A program made the position numbers and the translations under genes. Below the pieces are notes generated by a model that worked only from the letters and a program-made list of their open reading frames with translations, ran no database searches and had not been told where the DNA came from. This document shows positions 33,937-42,758 of a stretch of 64,000 nucleotides of DNA, one piece after another. This stretch comes from Marinibacterium sp050389775. Lineage in GTDB: Bacteria; Pseudomonadota; Alphaproteobacteria; Rhodobacterales; Rhodobacteraceae. Location of the stretch: assembly GCF_050389775.1 (NCBI RefSeq), contig NZ_CP177144.1, forward strand, positions 3,782,001 to 3,846,000, read 5' to 3'. The stretch's first letter is position 1. Every line of letters begins with the position of its first letter.

Positions 33937-35160
33937 TTACTGGGCGGGGAGGATGCCCTGCGCCTCGGCCACAACGCGGGCCAGGTCGCGATCGGCCTCA
34001 AGGTTGGCCACGGCAAAGCGTTCGGACACTTCACCGATCGACAGCGGCACGTTCGACGTCACCGTGCCGGCCGGGCCGACGGGGCCGTAATGCTGACCGT
34101 TCATCGAGAAATAGACCGCCCCGGATTCACCGGCCCGCAGGGTCGGCGGCTCTTCGGTCGCGGGCACTTCCCAGGTCGCGCCGGGCTCCATAATGCCTTC
34201 GAAGATCACCGAGCCGTCGGCGCTGCGCACACGCACCCAGGACGGGCGCACCGTGACCATGACCAGCGCCGGAGCGGCATCCTCGACCACCTGCGGGGTC
34301 AGTGGCCCCTGCTCTTCGCCGGGCAGCACCGCGGGCGCGGCCTCGGCCAGATCGACATCGGGCAGCGCGCTTGGGCGCAGCGTGCCAACCTGGTCGGGAT
34401 CCAGAGTCGAAATCGGCGCGTCACGGGCCACCAGCACCGGCAGATCCAGGGCGGCCGGGCGATAGAGCCGGTCCAGCGCCTCGGTCGAGGGCGGTGCGAT
34501 GGCCGGATCCTCAGCCTCGCCCCGGGCGGTCGCCGCTTCGAGCGGATCGAGATCGGACAGCACCACCGGCGTCTGCTCCACCGGCGACAATTGCACCTGC
34601 TGCACCTGCTTCAGCACCATCCAGCCGCCATAGCCGATACCGCCGATCAGCATCAGCAGAACCAGCGTCGAGCCGATGGCGCGGGGTTCGAAATCGGCCC
34701 AGAAGCTGGTACCCGACGGGGCGAAGGGCAGCTTGGGCGACAGGAAGGGATCATTCACGTCAGCCGACTTGCGGCTCACCCGCAGCGGCACGGCCGGCTT
34801 GCGCACGCTCGACGCCTCGGCCGACATGCCATGCGCCACCGAGAACCCGCTTTCCGCGCAGAAGGCGGCAAAGCATTCCTCGGGATCCATGTTCAGGTAA
34901 CGGGCATAGGACCGCACGTAGCCGGCGATGAAACCGGGGGTGTCGAAGGCAGAGGGATCCGAATTCTCGATGGCCGCGATATAGGTCGCCTTGATCCGCA
35001 GCTCGCGCTGGACGTCCAGCAGCGACTTGCCCATCGTGGCCCGCTCACCGCGCATGACATCGCCGAGCTTGAGTTCGAAATCATCGAAGCTTTTGATCCG
35101 GTCGGCCAGATCGCCGTTCGGATGTTCGGTATTCCTGCGTGGATCACGCCGCCCGATCAT
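33937..35160 (-). CDS. RodZ-like HTH membrane protein
   Basis: 407 residues. Cytoplasmic helix-turn-helix domain (about 33-95: SLLDVQRELRIKATYIAAIE, then FIAGYVRSYARYL), a Pro-rich linker, one transmembrane helix (about 162-184, TLVLLMLIGGIGYGGWMVL), an acidic Pro-rich periplasmic stretch, and a C-terminal DUF4115-type domain (PSWVRVRSADGSVIFEGIM). This is the RodZ architecture; RodZ links MreB to the cell-wall elongation complex. ispG lies downstream. Confidence 0.88.
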   Translation of the reverse strand: MIGRRDPRRNTEHPNGDLADRIKSFDDFELKLGDVMRGERATMGKSLLDVQRELRIKATYIAAIENSDPSAFDTPGFIAGYVRSYARYLNMDPEECFAAFCAESGFSVAHGMSAEASSVRKPAVPLRVSRKSADVNDPFLSPKLPFAPSGTSFWADFEPRAIGSTLVLLMLIGGIGYGGWMVLKQVQQVQLSPVEQTPVVLSDLDPLEAATARGEAEDPAIAPPSTEALDRLYRPAALDLPVLVARDAPISTLDPDQVGTLRPSALPDVDLAEAAPAVLPGEEQGPLTPQVVEDAAPALVMVTVRPSWVRVRSADGSVIFEGIMEPGATWEVPATEEPPTLRAGESGAVYFSMNGQHYGPVGPAGTVTSNVPLSIGEVSERFAVANLEADRDLARVVAEAQGILPAQ

Positions 35161-35222
35161 TGCCTGTGTGCCCCATGTCCCTAGACGTTACGAATCACAT
35201 CCCGATTCGATACCGCCTTATT

Positions 35223-35237
35223 TTAAAGGGACGTTAA
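35223..35237. promoter_or_regulatory. Candidate CtrA box upstream of rodZ-like gene
   Basis: TTAA, seven bases, TTAA: the spaced half-site of the CtrA cell-cycle/motility regulator, 63 bases before the rodZ-like start and just downstream of the hemA stop. In GC-rich DNA a chance match is less likely but still possible. Confidence 0.35.
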
Positions 35238-35271
35238 CACAGGCCATTCTTCCTGCGAAGATCGCGTGGCG

Positions 35272-36495
35272 TCAGCCCGCCAATTCGGCGCGATTGAGCG
35301 CACAATGGGACCACAGCGCGTCCAGCGCATGCACCAGCTTGTCCATCTCGTCCGGGCCGTGAACCGGCGACGGCGTAAAGCGCAGACGCTCGGTGCCGCG
35401 GGGCACGGTCGGGAAGTTGATCGGCTGCACGTAGATCCCGAAATCATAAAGCAGCATGTCAGACAAGGTCTTGGTATGCTTGGGATTCCCGACGATCACC
35501 GGCACGATATGGCTGCCGTGGTCGATGAAGGGCAGGCCCATGCCACGCAGCCGGGTCTTAAGAATCCGGGCCTGGGTCTGGTGCTGTTCGCGCAGCTCGG
35601 GCGCGCGTTTCAGAAAGGCCACCGACGCCGCCGCGCCGGCCGCAACGGCGGGGGGCAACGAGGTGGTGAAAATGAATCCCGGCGCGTAGGACCGGATCGC
35701 GTCACACATCTTGTGAGAGGCCGCGACATATCCGCCCATCACCCCGTAGGCCTTGGCCAGGGTGCCGTTGATCATGTCGATCCGGTGCATCAGCCGGTCG
35801 CGCTCGGCGATTCCCGCGCCGCGCGGGCCGTACATGCCCACGGCATGGACCTCGTCGATATAGGTCAGCGCGCCGAACTCGTCGGCCAGGTCGCAGATCG
35901 CCTCGATCGGACCGAAATCGCCATCCATCGAGTAGACCGATTCAAAGGCTATCAGCTTGGGCGCCTTGGGGTCATCGGCTTCGAGCAGGGCGCGCAGGTG
36001 ATCCAGGTCGTTGTGACGGAAGATGCGCTTGGCCCCGCCGTTGCGGCGGATGCCCTCGATCATCGAGGCATGGTTGAGCGCGTCGGAATAGATGATCAGC
36101 CCGGGAAAGAGCTTGGGCAGGGTCGACAGCGTGGCGTCGTTGGCAATGTAGGCCGAGGTGAAGAGCAGCGCGGCTTCCTTGCCGTGGAGATCCGCCAGCT
36201 CGGCTTCGAGCCGCTTGTGATAGACCGTGGTGCCCGAGATGTTGCGCGTGCCGCCCGAACCGGCGCCGGAGGCCTCGATGGCCTCGTGCATGGCGTCGAG
36301 CACGACGGGATGCTGGCCCATGCCCAGGTAATCGTTGCCGCACCAGACGGTGACGTCCTGGACGGTGCCGTCGGGACGGGTCCAGGTGGCATGGGGAAAG
36401 CTGCCGCGATGGCGTTCGATGTCGATGAAGGTGCGATAGCGGCCCTCTTCGTGCAGGCGGTCGATAGCGCTATCCAGCTGGGCGGCGTAGTTCAC
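35272..36495 (-). CDS. hemA: 5-aminolevulinate synthase
   Basis: 407 residues from the GTG at 36495 (GGAG eight bases upstream), the size of Rhodobacter HemA. It condenses glycine and succinyl-CoA to 5-aminolevulinate, the first step of tetrapyrrole synthesis by the Shemin route. The PLP Lys is in INGTLAKAYGVMGGY; glycine-site and cofactor motifs VWCGNDYLGMG, GTRNISGT and DEVHAVGMYG are intact. The frame is open far upstream through the next genes, but that extension is an antisense artefact. Confidence 0.96.
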   Translation of the reverse strand: MNYAAQLDSAIDRLHEEGRYRTFIDIERHRGSFPHATWTRPDGTVQDVTVWCGNDYLGMGQHPVVLDAMHEAIEASGAGSGGTRNISGTTVYHKRLEAELADLHGKEAALLFTSAYIANDATLSTLPKLFPGLIIYSDALNHASMIEGIRRNGGAKRIFRHNDLDHLRALLEADDPKAPKLIAFESVYSMDGDFGPIEAICDLADEFGALTYIDEVHAVGMYGPRGAGIAERDRLMHRIDMINGTLAKAYGVMGGYVAASHKMCDAIRSYAPGFIFTTSLPPAVAAGAAASVAFLKRAPELREQHQTQARILKTRLRGMGLPFIDHGSHIVPVIVGNPKHTKTLSDMLLYDFGIYVQPINFPTVPRGTERLRFTPSPVHGPDEMDKLVHALDALWSHCALNRAELAG

Positions 36496-36798
36496 CTTCG
36501 TGTCTCCTTCTGCGGGCCGTGAGGCCCCGTCCCCGGTTCGCGAATGCCCGGGCTCACCTCGCATCGAATTTCTGGAATGATTAAAGATCCAGATTGGCGA
36601 TATCAAGTCAGTAGAACCTGCACCTATGTCGCATCCTTGACCTGGATCAACCGCCCCGCCGCGCGGCCGGGAAACCTTGCGCGCCGATCGGAAACAGGCG
36701 GGCGATCCGCGGGACGCCGGGCCGGGCGCGGGCCCACTGGACGCCGCCTGCCGGGCTGATAGGCTCGGCGCAATTTCCACTGACAAGGTTTCCTCCTC
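36496..36798. other. Divergent control region hemA / M20 peptidase
   Basis: 303 bases. Besides the FNR-type box at 36637-36650 there is an AT-rich stretch at 36560-36625 likely to contain the hemA promoter. No gene seen. Confidence 0.55.
36637..36650. promoter_or_regulatory. FNR/FnrL binding site
   Basis: TTGACCTGGATCAA: the FNR consensus TTGAT-N4-ATCAA with one mismatch. It lies 142 bases before the hemA start. Anaerobic control of hemA by FnrL is established in Rhodobacter sphaeroides, so hemA is the expected target rather than the divergent peptidase. Confidence 0.7.
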
Positions 36799-38172
36799 AT
36801 GTCCCTCGACGCTGTGCTGTCCCGTATCGACACCGATCTCGACGCCGCCCTCGACCGGCTGATGACGCTGCTGCGCATCCCCTCGATCTCGACCGATCCG
36901 GCCTACAAGGCCCAGTGCGAGGCCGCCGCCGACTGGCTGGTGGCCGACCTGGAATCGCTGGGCGTGACGGCCACGAAGCGGGCCACCCCGGGCCATCCGA
37001 TGGTGGTCGGCCATGTCGAGGGCGACGGGCCGCACCTGCTGTTCTACGGCCATTATGATGTACAACCCGTTGACCCGCTCAACCTGTGGGACCGTGACCC
37101 GTTCGACCCGCAGGTCCAGGACACCGCGAAGGGCCGGGTGATCCGCGGGCGTGGCTCGGCCGACGACAAGGGCCAGCTGATGACCTTTGTCGAAGCCTGC
37201 CGGGCCTGGAAGGCGGTGCATGGCACCCTGCCCTGCCGGATCACCTTTTTCTTCGAGGGCGAGGAGGAAAGCGGCTCGCCGTCGCTGGTGCCCTTCATGA
37301 AGGAGAATGCCGAGGAATTGACGGCCGATTTCGCGCTGATCTGCGACACCGGCCTGTTCGACAGCCGGGTGCCGGCGATCACGACCATGCTGCGCGGGCT
37401 GCTGGGCGAGGAGCTGACGATCCGCGCGGCCGACAAGGACCTGCATTCGGGCATGTACGGCGGGGCGGCGATCAACCCGATCCGCGTGCTGTCGCGCATC
37501 ATCGCCGCGCTGCATGACGACCAGGGCCGTGTCACCGTGCCGCAGTTCTACGACGGCGTGCCCGAGCTGCCCGAGACGCTGAAGGCGCAATGGGCCGAGC
37601 TGGGATTCGATGCCCAGCGGTTCCTGGGCGGGGTCGACCTGAGCGAGCCGGCGGGGGAGCGGGACTATTCGGCGCTGGAGCAGATCTGGTCGCGGCCGAC
37701 CTGCGACGTCAACGGGATCTGGGGCGGTTATGCCGGTGACGGGTTCAAGACGGTGCTGCCGGCCGAGGCTTCGGCCAAGATCTCGTTCCGGCTGGTGGGC
37801 GACCAGGATCCGCTGGTCATCCGCGAGAATTTCCGGGCCATGGTGCGGGGCATGCTGCCGCCTGATTGCACCGTCGAGTTCAAGGGCCACGGGGCGTCGA
37901 AGGCCGGGGCGTTCGACACGTCGGACCCGGCGTTCGAGGCGGCGCGGCTGGCGCTGTCGGACGAATGGCCGGACAATGCGGCCTTTATCGGCTGCGGCGG
38001 GTCGATCCCGATCGCCGGGCATTTCGCGCGGCTCCTGGGGGTGACGCCGATGCTGATCGGGTTCGGCAAGGACGACGACCAGATCCATTCGCCGAACGAG
38101 AAATACGACGTCGAGAGCTTTCACAAGGGCATGCGGTCCTGGGCAAGGGTGCTGGCGGCGCTGGCCGGCTGA
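36799..38172 (+). CDS. M20-family dipeptidase/metallopeptidase
   Basis: 457 residues. Two-metal site: FYGHYDVQP, GRGSADDKGQ, FEGEEESGS, ICDTG and the late His in QIHSPNEKYD. The dimerisation domain sits in the middle (about 200-350). It hydrolyses dipeptides or related amides in the cytoplasm. RBS AGGTTTCCTCCTC is imperfect but the start MSLDAVLSRID fits the family. Divergent from hemA. Confidence 0.92.
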   Translation: MSLDAVLSRIDTDLDAALDRLMTLLRIPSISTDPAYKAQCEAAADWLVADLESLGVTATKRATPGHPMVVGHVEGDGPHLLFYGHYDVQPVDPLNLWDRDPFDPQVQDTAKGRVIRGRGSADDKGQLMTFVEACRAWKAVHGTLPCRITFFFEGEEESGSPSLVPFMKENAEELTADFALICDTGLFDSRVPAITTMLRGLLGEELTIRAADKDLHSGMYGGAAINPIRVLSRIIAALHDDQGRVTVPQFYDGVPELPETLKAQWAELGFDAQRFLGGVDLSEPAGERDYSALEQIWSRPTCDVNGIWGGYAGDGFKTVLPAEASAKISFRLVGDQDPLVIRENFRAMVRGMLPPDCTVEFKGHGASKAGAFDTSDPAFEAARLALSDEWPDNAAFIGCGGSIPIAGHFARLLGVTPMLIGFGKDDDQIHSPNEKYDVESFHKGMRSWARVLAALAG

Positions 38173-38304
38173 AGCCCCTGGCGGCCGGGCGCATTGTCCG
38201 GCCGTAGCGCCCGTGGTCGGCGGGCCGAAGGGTATTTGGACCAAGAAGAAGACAGGGGCGCGCGCCCGGCCCGGAGCGGGGCGCGTGCGGAGAGGGAGGA
38301 CGGA

Positions 38305-39198
38305 ATGGGACGGGACGCTATCCCCGGGTTCGAAAAGGGGCGGGCCGAGGTCAACGGCCAGGGCATTGCCTATTCGCGGGCCGGCCGGGGCGCGCCGGTT
38401 CTGTTGCTGCACGGGTTTCCCCAGACGCGGGCGATGTGGCGGGCATTGGCGCCCGAGCTGGCGCGCGATTACACGGTGATCGCGGCCGATCTGCGGGGGT
38501 ATGGCGACAGCACGCTGCCCCGGGGTACCGAGGCCATGCGGTTTCGCGACATGGCCGCCGACCAGGCGGCGCTGATGACGGCCCTGGACTTTGAGCGGTT
38601 TCACCTGGTTGGCCATGACCGGGGCGCGCGGACGGGGCACCGGCTGGCGCTGGACCATGGCGAGCGGCTGCTGAGCCTGACCCTGATGGATATCGTGCCC
38701 ACCCGCCACCTGCTGACGCATCTGACCCACGAGGTGGCCGCGGCCTATTACCATTGGTTCTTCCTCGCCCAGCCATCGCCCTTCCCCGAGACCATGATCG
38801 CCGCCGACCCCGACGCCTATTTCGAACGTTGCCTGCTGGGTTTCGGCAAGGCCAGCCTGTCGGATTTCGCGCCCGAGGCGCTGGAGAGTTATCGCGCCAG
38901 CTGGCGGCGGCCCGAATGCATCGCGGCCATGTGCGCCGATTACCGGGCGGCGCTGAGCCTCGACCTGGCCGATGATACGGATGATGCGCAGGCCAAGGTG
39001 CATTGCCCGGCGCTGGTGCTCTACGGGGCCGAGGGCGCCATGGCGCGGCACTACGATGTGCCGGCCACCTGGCGCGACCGGCTGGCACGGATGCAGGCCC
39101 GGGCCATTCCCGGCGGCCATTTCTTCATCGAGCAATCGCCCGACGCCACGCTGGCCGCCCTGCGCGATTTCCTGGACGGTATCGACGCGGCCGGCTGA
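38305..39198 (+). CDS. Alpha/beta hydrolase, haloacetate-dehalogenase-like
   Basis: 297 residues from the ATG at 38305 (GGGAGG upstream). The nucleophile is Asp in LVGHDRGARTGHRLAL, as in fluoroacetate/haloacetate dehalogenases and epoxide hydrolases; the oxyanion motif is LLLHGFPQTRAMW; the His is in IPGGHFFIEQ. Epoxide hydrolases would need two lid Tyr residues, which I could not confirm. The upstream 132-base spacer holds GGGTATTTGG-N3-AAGAAGAAG. Confidence 0.87.
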   Translation: MGRDAIPGFEKGRAEVNGQGIAYSRAGRGAPVLLLHGFPQTRAMWRALAPELARDYTVIAADLRGYGDSTLPRGTEAMRFRDMAADQAALMTALDFERFHLVGHDRGARTGHRLALDHGERLLSLTLMDIVPTRHLLTHLTHEVAAAYYHWFFLAQPSPFPETMIAADPDAYFERCLLGFGKASLSDFAPEALESYRASWRRPECIAAMCADYRAALSLDLADDTDDAQAKVHCPALVLYGAEGAMARHYDVPATWRDRLARMQARAIPGGHFFIEQSPDATLAALRDFLDGIDAAG

Positions 39199-39204
39199 AC
39201 GCGG

Positions 39205-40077
39205 TCAGATCAGACCGGAGAACCGTTCGGGCAGCAGGTATTGCGTGTCGTAATCGGGCCGGTCGAAATTGTAATAGCCGGTGTCGCCGCGCGGGCGGAA
39301 GCTGCGGTGCATCTTCTTGCGCAGCGGGCCCATGTTGAAATCGCCCTGCAATTGCAGCTTGGCAAAGGACTCGAACACTGCGCGATCCTCGCCCCGGGCT
39401 TCGGCAAACCAATGGCGGCCAATGGCCACGTCCTTGACCGTGCCCCCGGTTTCGGCCGTGGTCGCGTTGCGCCGGTTCATCACCTCGCAATAGGCGTCGA
39501 AATCGCAGAATTTCAGGTGGAACAGGTAGAGATGTTCCGGCGCGTGCAGCTTGTCATACTGGGTGAAATGGCCGCCGCGGGCGATCTTGGTCGGCACCGA
39601 GATGACGCAGGGCTTGGAATAATGCGGCGCCGGGCGCACGTGGCGGCGGGGGCCCAGGATCGGCCCGTCGATCGGCTCGGGTTCGATGTCGATGCGGTGG
39701 ATGACCTCGAGGCCGAGCGGCGTGAGCACGCGCTTTTCCGGCACGGTGTCCAGCCAGCTGGCCAGGTCGGTGCCGGCGGCCGGATCGAGCACGACAAGTT
39801 CGTCGACATCACCGACGATGACATGGCGGTAGTAATTGCGCAGGCCCTGGACGATGCCATTCAGCAGGCGCCAGCGCTTGATGTCGAAATTCTTGTGCGG
39901 GTCGCCGGGGATGCCGATGATGTTGCAGCCCTGGGCCAACTCGGCCACGGCCGCGCCGCGCCCATGGTTGACGACATAACAATTCTCGCGCCCCAACAGG
40001 GTGCCGTAATGGTTCAGCCAGGCCTTCAGGAAGAAGGCGTCGTCGCGCACCATGGTCAACGCTGCGGCGGTCTGCAT
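39205..40077 (-). CDS. Glycosyltransferase family 2-like protein
   Basis: 290 residues starting MQTAAALTMVRDDAFFLKAW, with NHYGTLLGRENCYVVNHG and the acidic metal motif VGDVDELVVLD: the pattern of the Glyco_tranf_2_4/DUF23-type transferases. No membrane segment or signal peptide. Possibly a surface-polysaccharide modifier together with the divergent sulfotransferase-like gene 90 bases away; this is inference from proximity. Confidence 0.8.
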   Translation of the reverse strand: MQTAAALTMVRDDAFFLKAWLNHYGTLLGRENCYVVNHGRGAAVAELAQGCNIIGIPGDPHKNFDIKRWRLLNGIVQGLRNYYRHVIVGDVDELVVLDPAAGTDLASWLDTVPEKRVLTPLGLEVIHRIDIEPEPIDGPILGPRRHVRPAPHYSKPCVISVPTKIARGGHFTQYDKLHAPEHLYLFHLKFCDFDAYCEVMNRRNATTAETGGTVKDVAIGRHWFAEARGEDRAVFESFAKLQLQGDFNMGPLRKKMHRSFRPRGDTGYYNFDRPDYDTQYLLPERFSGLI

Positions 40078-40167
40078 GTCGCAAGGCTCCTGCTCTGCCT
40101 CTTGTTTGCCATGTTCTAGCGTAGCATGTCAGGGATTGAGAAATGCTAATTGAGGGGAGCCGGGCAG

Positions 40168-40929
40168 ATGATGCGCCCATGGGTGCCGGAAAGCTTCGCC
40201 GCGCAGGGGCTGCACGTGCAATGCGCCGAACAGCCGCCACAGCGGTTCCAGGTGGTCGGCGAACGGTCCTCGGGGACCAATTTCGTCAAGCGCCTGCTGG
40301 GGCGCAACACCGGGCTGACGCCTTGCGAAGCGCTGGGGTGGAAACATGGCGGGCCGCAGGTGCTGGCCGTGCCGCGAGACCTGCTGGTGGTGATCTGCGT
40401 GCGCGGGGCGGCGGATTGGGCGCTGTCGATGCACCGCAAGCCCTGGCATGCGGTGCCGGCGCTGCAGGCGCTGACCTTCGGAGAGTTCCTGCGCGCGCCC
40501 TGGCAAAGCGTGATCGACCGGCCGCGCTATTTCGACATGGACAACGCCCGGGCGCTGGTGGGCCAGCCGCTGATGGCCGACCGCGACCCGGCGACCGGCC
40601 TGCCCTATGCCAACCTGGCCGCCTTGCGGCGGGGCAAGCTGGCGCGTCACCTGGCCTATCTGTCGATGCATGACAACGTGATGCTGGTGCGCATGGAAGA
40701 GGCCACGCGGGCGCCGGATGTCTTCCTTGACCGGGCGCGGGCCGGGCTGGGCCTGCCGGCGCGTGTGGGGGATGTGAAGCCGGTGGTCAAGCGGCTGGGC
40801 TCCAAGTTCAAGCCCGCCGGGGTCGAACGGCCCGAAACGCCGGACGACATGGCCCCGCAGGACCGGGCCTGGCTGGCCGATCACCTGGACGGAGATCTGG
40901 AAGCGGCGCTGGGATATGCCCTGCCCTGA
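40168..40929 (+). CDS. Sulfotransferase-like protein
   Basis: 253 residues from the ATG at 40168 (GGGGAG eight bases upstream; adjacent ATG at 40171 possible). The segment VVGERSSGTNFVKRLL resembles the 5'-phosphosulfate-binding loop of P-loop sulfotransferases, and VICVRGAADWALSMHR the 3'-phosphate-binding region. The rest is not recognisable by eye. Overall a short member or related P-loop protein; substrate unknown. Confidence 0.65.
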   Translation: MMRPWVPESFAAQGLHVQCAEQPPQRFQVVGERSSGTNFVKRLLGRNTGLTPCEALGWKHGGPQVLAVPRDLLVVICVRGAADWALSMHRKPWHAVPALQALTFGEFLRAPWQSVIDRPRYFDMDNARALVGQPLMADRDPATGLPYANLAALRRGKLARHLAYLSMHDNVMLVRMEEATRAPDVFLDRARAGLGLPARVGDVKPVVKRLGSKFKPAGVERPETPDDMAPQDRAWLADHLDGDLEAALGYALP

Positions 40930-41013
40930 CCGGGCCGGGAAAGCCACGTTCGCCCGCCTTGGCCTGCCGGTTCGGCAGAACATCACGACCGAAATCAGTG
41001 AAAGGGGGGAAAG

Positions 41014-41090
41014 TGGCGCGGTTGACGGGGCTCGAACCCGCGACCCCCGGCGTGACAGGCCGGTACTCTAACCAACTGAGCTACAACCGC
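41014..41090 (-). tRNA. tRNA-Asp (GTC), copy 1
   Basis: 77 bases with encoded CCA. Acceptor GCGGTTG/CAACCGC, anticodon stem CCGGC/GCCGG with loop CTGTCAC (GTC), T arm GGGTTCGAGCCCC, discriminator G. Sequence identical to copy 2. Confidence 0.96.
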
Positions 41091-41102
41091 GCGTAGGAGG
41101 TG

Positions 41103-41131
41103 GAAATAGGCAAAGGCGCCGGGGGCGTCAA
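41103..41131 (-). promoter_or_regulatory. Promoter of tRNA-Asp copy 1
   Basis: Minus strand TTGACG, 17-base spacer, TATTTC; the -10 box ends 12 bases before the tRNA 5' end. Confidence 0.65.
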
Positions 41132-41330
41132 GCAGGTTTTGGCGAAATCGGCGGGGAATTTTCGGGGCCGTCCGACCGGCGTTGCGGCGGGTCGATGCGA
41201 GGGTGGCAGCCAGCCCCGACGCCCGGGCCAGCCGTGGTGACACAGGCGCCCGCGCCGGGCACCAAGCGGCAGAAAGCCCTTGCACGAAACGTACAAGTTG
41301 CTTTCGGACCGATACTTGGAACGGAGAAAG

Positions 41331-41407
41331 TGGCGCGGTTGACGGGGCTCGAACCCGCGACCCCCGGCGTGACAGGCCGGTACTCTAACCAACTGAGCTA
41401 CAACCGC
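41331..41407 (-). tRNA. tRNA-Asp (GTC), copy 2
   Basis: 77 bases, identical in sequence to copy 1 located 240 bases away in the same orientation, including the encoded CCA. The spacer between the copies (41091-41330) is not duplicated. Confidence 0.96.
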
Positions 41408-41440
41408 GCTGGCCACCCGCGTTCGCCGGTGGTGAGGGGC

Positions 41441-41469
41441 GGGATAAGCCCGCGTGGCGGCCCCGTCAA
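41441..41469 (-). promoter_or_regulatory. Promoter of tRNA-Asp copy 2
   Basis: Minus strand TTGACG, 17-base spacer, TATCCC, 33 bases before the tRNA 5' end. It has the same -35 box as copy 1 but a different spacer, so each copy has its own promoter. Confidence 0.5.
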
Positions 41470-41514
41470 GCGGTTTCGACGCGCCAACGGGGCATTTCTT
41501 GCCCTCCCCCCACG

Positions 41515-42447
41515 TCAAGGCAGCGGAATGAATTCCTTGTCGTCCGTCGGCGGCAGCCGGAACCGCCCATGCGCCCAGTCACCGGCCCTCCAGGCCTCCT
41601 TTGCCGCGTCGATCCGCTCTCGCGAAGAGGCCACGAAGTTCCACCAGATGTGGCGCGGGCCGTCCAGCGTGGCACCGCCCAGCAGCAAGACCCGCGCGCC
41701 CCGGGGCCCGGCGCGAAGCGACATGCGGTCGCCCGGGCGAAAGACCATCATCTGCCCCTGTTCATAAGTGATTCCAGATCCTTCCAGTGTGCCATCGACG
41801 ATATAGGCGCCCCGGTCCTCGTGATCGTCGGGCAGCGGGATCGCCGCGCCCGGTTGCAGGCTGGCGTCGGCATAGAACATCTCGGACGGGGTCGTGGCCG
41901 GCGCGCGTTCGCCCCAGGCATGGCCCAGGATTAACCGCACTTCCTTGCCCTCGCCTTCGAGAAACGGCAGATCGGCCTTGGGCACATGGACAAAATCGGC
42001 CGGGGCGTCCTCCTGGTCTTTCGGCAGGGCGATCCAGGTCTGGATGCCGAACAGGTCATAGGGTTTCTTCAGCATGTCGCCGTCGACCCGTTCGGAATGG
42101 GTGACCCCATGGCCGGCGGTCATCAGGTTCACCGCGCCCGGCTCGATCCATTGATCCGTGCCCAGGGAATCGCGGTGGTGGAACTTGCCCTTGTAGAGAT
42201 AGGTCACCGTGGCCAGGCCGATATGCGGATGCGGCCGGATGTCGATCCCCTGCCCCGTGACGAATTCGGCCGGGCCCATCTGGTCGAAGAAGATGAACGG
42301 GCCGACCATCTGGCGCTTGGGGGCCGGCAGCGCGCGGCGCACCTCGAAATCGCCCAGGTCGCGGGCGCGCGGGATGATCAGGGTTTCGATGGCGTCGACG
42401 GCATCCCCGGTGGGGCATGTCGGGTCGAGTGCGGGGCTCCAGCTCAT
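41515..42447 (-). CDS. Pirin family protein
   Basis: 310 residues. Double cupin fold; the N-terminal cupin has the pirin metal motif RPHPHIGLATVTYLYKG and GTDQWIEPGAVNLMTAGHGVTHSE. Bacterial pirins can act as quercetinase-like dioxygenases or redox regulators; which applies here is unknown. Divergent from the receptor-fusion gene. Confidence 0.92.
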   Translation of the reverse strand: MSWSPALDPTCPTGDAVDAIETLIIPRARDLGDFEVRRALPAPKRQMVGPFIFFDQMGPAEFVTGQGIDIRPHPHIGLATVTYLYKGKFHHRDSLGTDQWIEPGAVNLMTAGHGVTHSERVDGDMLKKPYDLFGIQTWIALPKDQEDAPADFVHVPKADLPFLEGEGKEVRLILGHAWGERAPATTPSEMFYADASLQPGAAIPLPDDHEDRGAYIVDGTLEGSGITYEQGQMMVFRPGDRMSLRAGPRGARVLLLGGATLDGPRHIWWNFVASSRERIDAAKEAWRAGDWAHGRFRLPPTDDKEFIPLP

Positions 42448-42689
42448 GGCGTCCTCCTGTCAGTGGCTGACCTCAAGGTAAGGTGCGGCCGATGGCCCGC
42501 CTATCCCGATCTGGGCAGAGGAACAGTGCCCTGGCGCACACCAATACGGCAAGAACGTACTATACGTGCTTGAAGGCACAGATTCTCCGGGTCGTTCAAA
42601 TCCGCCGCAAGGCCCCCGTGCGGCTTAACGGCAAGTTAGGGCGAATCTCCCAAGGTCCGGCTCGGCGATACCCGGCACCGGAGGATTCC
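42448..42689. other. Divergent control region pirin / receptor fusion
   Basis: 242 bases. The stretch 42540-42600 is AT-richer (CGTACTATACGTGCTTG) and may contain promoters; no strong consensus site seen. It leads into the short ORF at 42690. Confidence 0.45.
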
Positions 42690-42758
42690 ATGACGCAAGA
42701 CGCACGCAGGCTGTTGCCGGGCATTCCCATGCCCGGACGGAGCATGATTGCCGCATGA
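42690..42758 (+). CDS. 22-codon leader ORF coupled to the receptor fusion gene
   Basis: MTQDARRLLPGIPMPGRSMI followed by AA and a TGA that overlaps the ATG of the next gene (ATGA). It has a perfect-looking GGAGG five bases before its ATG, whereas the receptor gene has no good site of its own. Ribosomes finishing the leader would restart on the receptor. Most likely a coupling or control peptide; not similar to anything I know. Confidence 0.5.
   Translation: MTQDARRLLPGIPMPGRSMIAA

Noticed and set aside
36496..39135. Upstream extension of the hemA frame to almost 1300 codons
   Set aside because: Runs antisense through the M20 peptidase and hydrolase genes; the GTG at 36495 with an RBS gives the exact family length.
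41014..41407. Attachment sites of an integrated element between the two tRNA-Asp copies
   Set aside because: Only about 240 bases lie between them, with no integrase or cargo gene; each copy is complete and has its own promoter.
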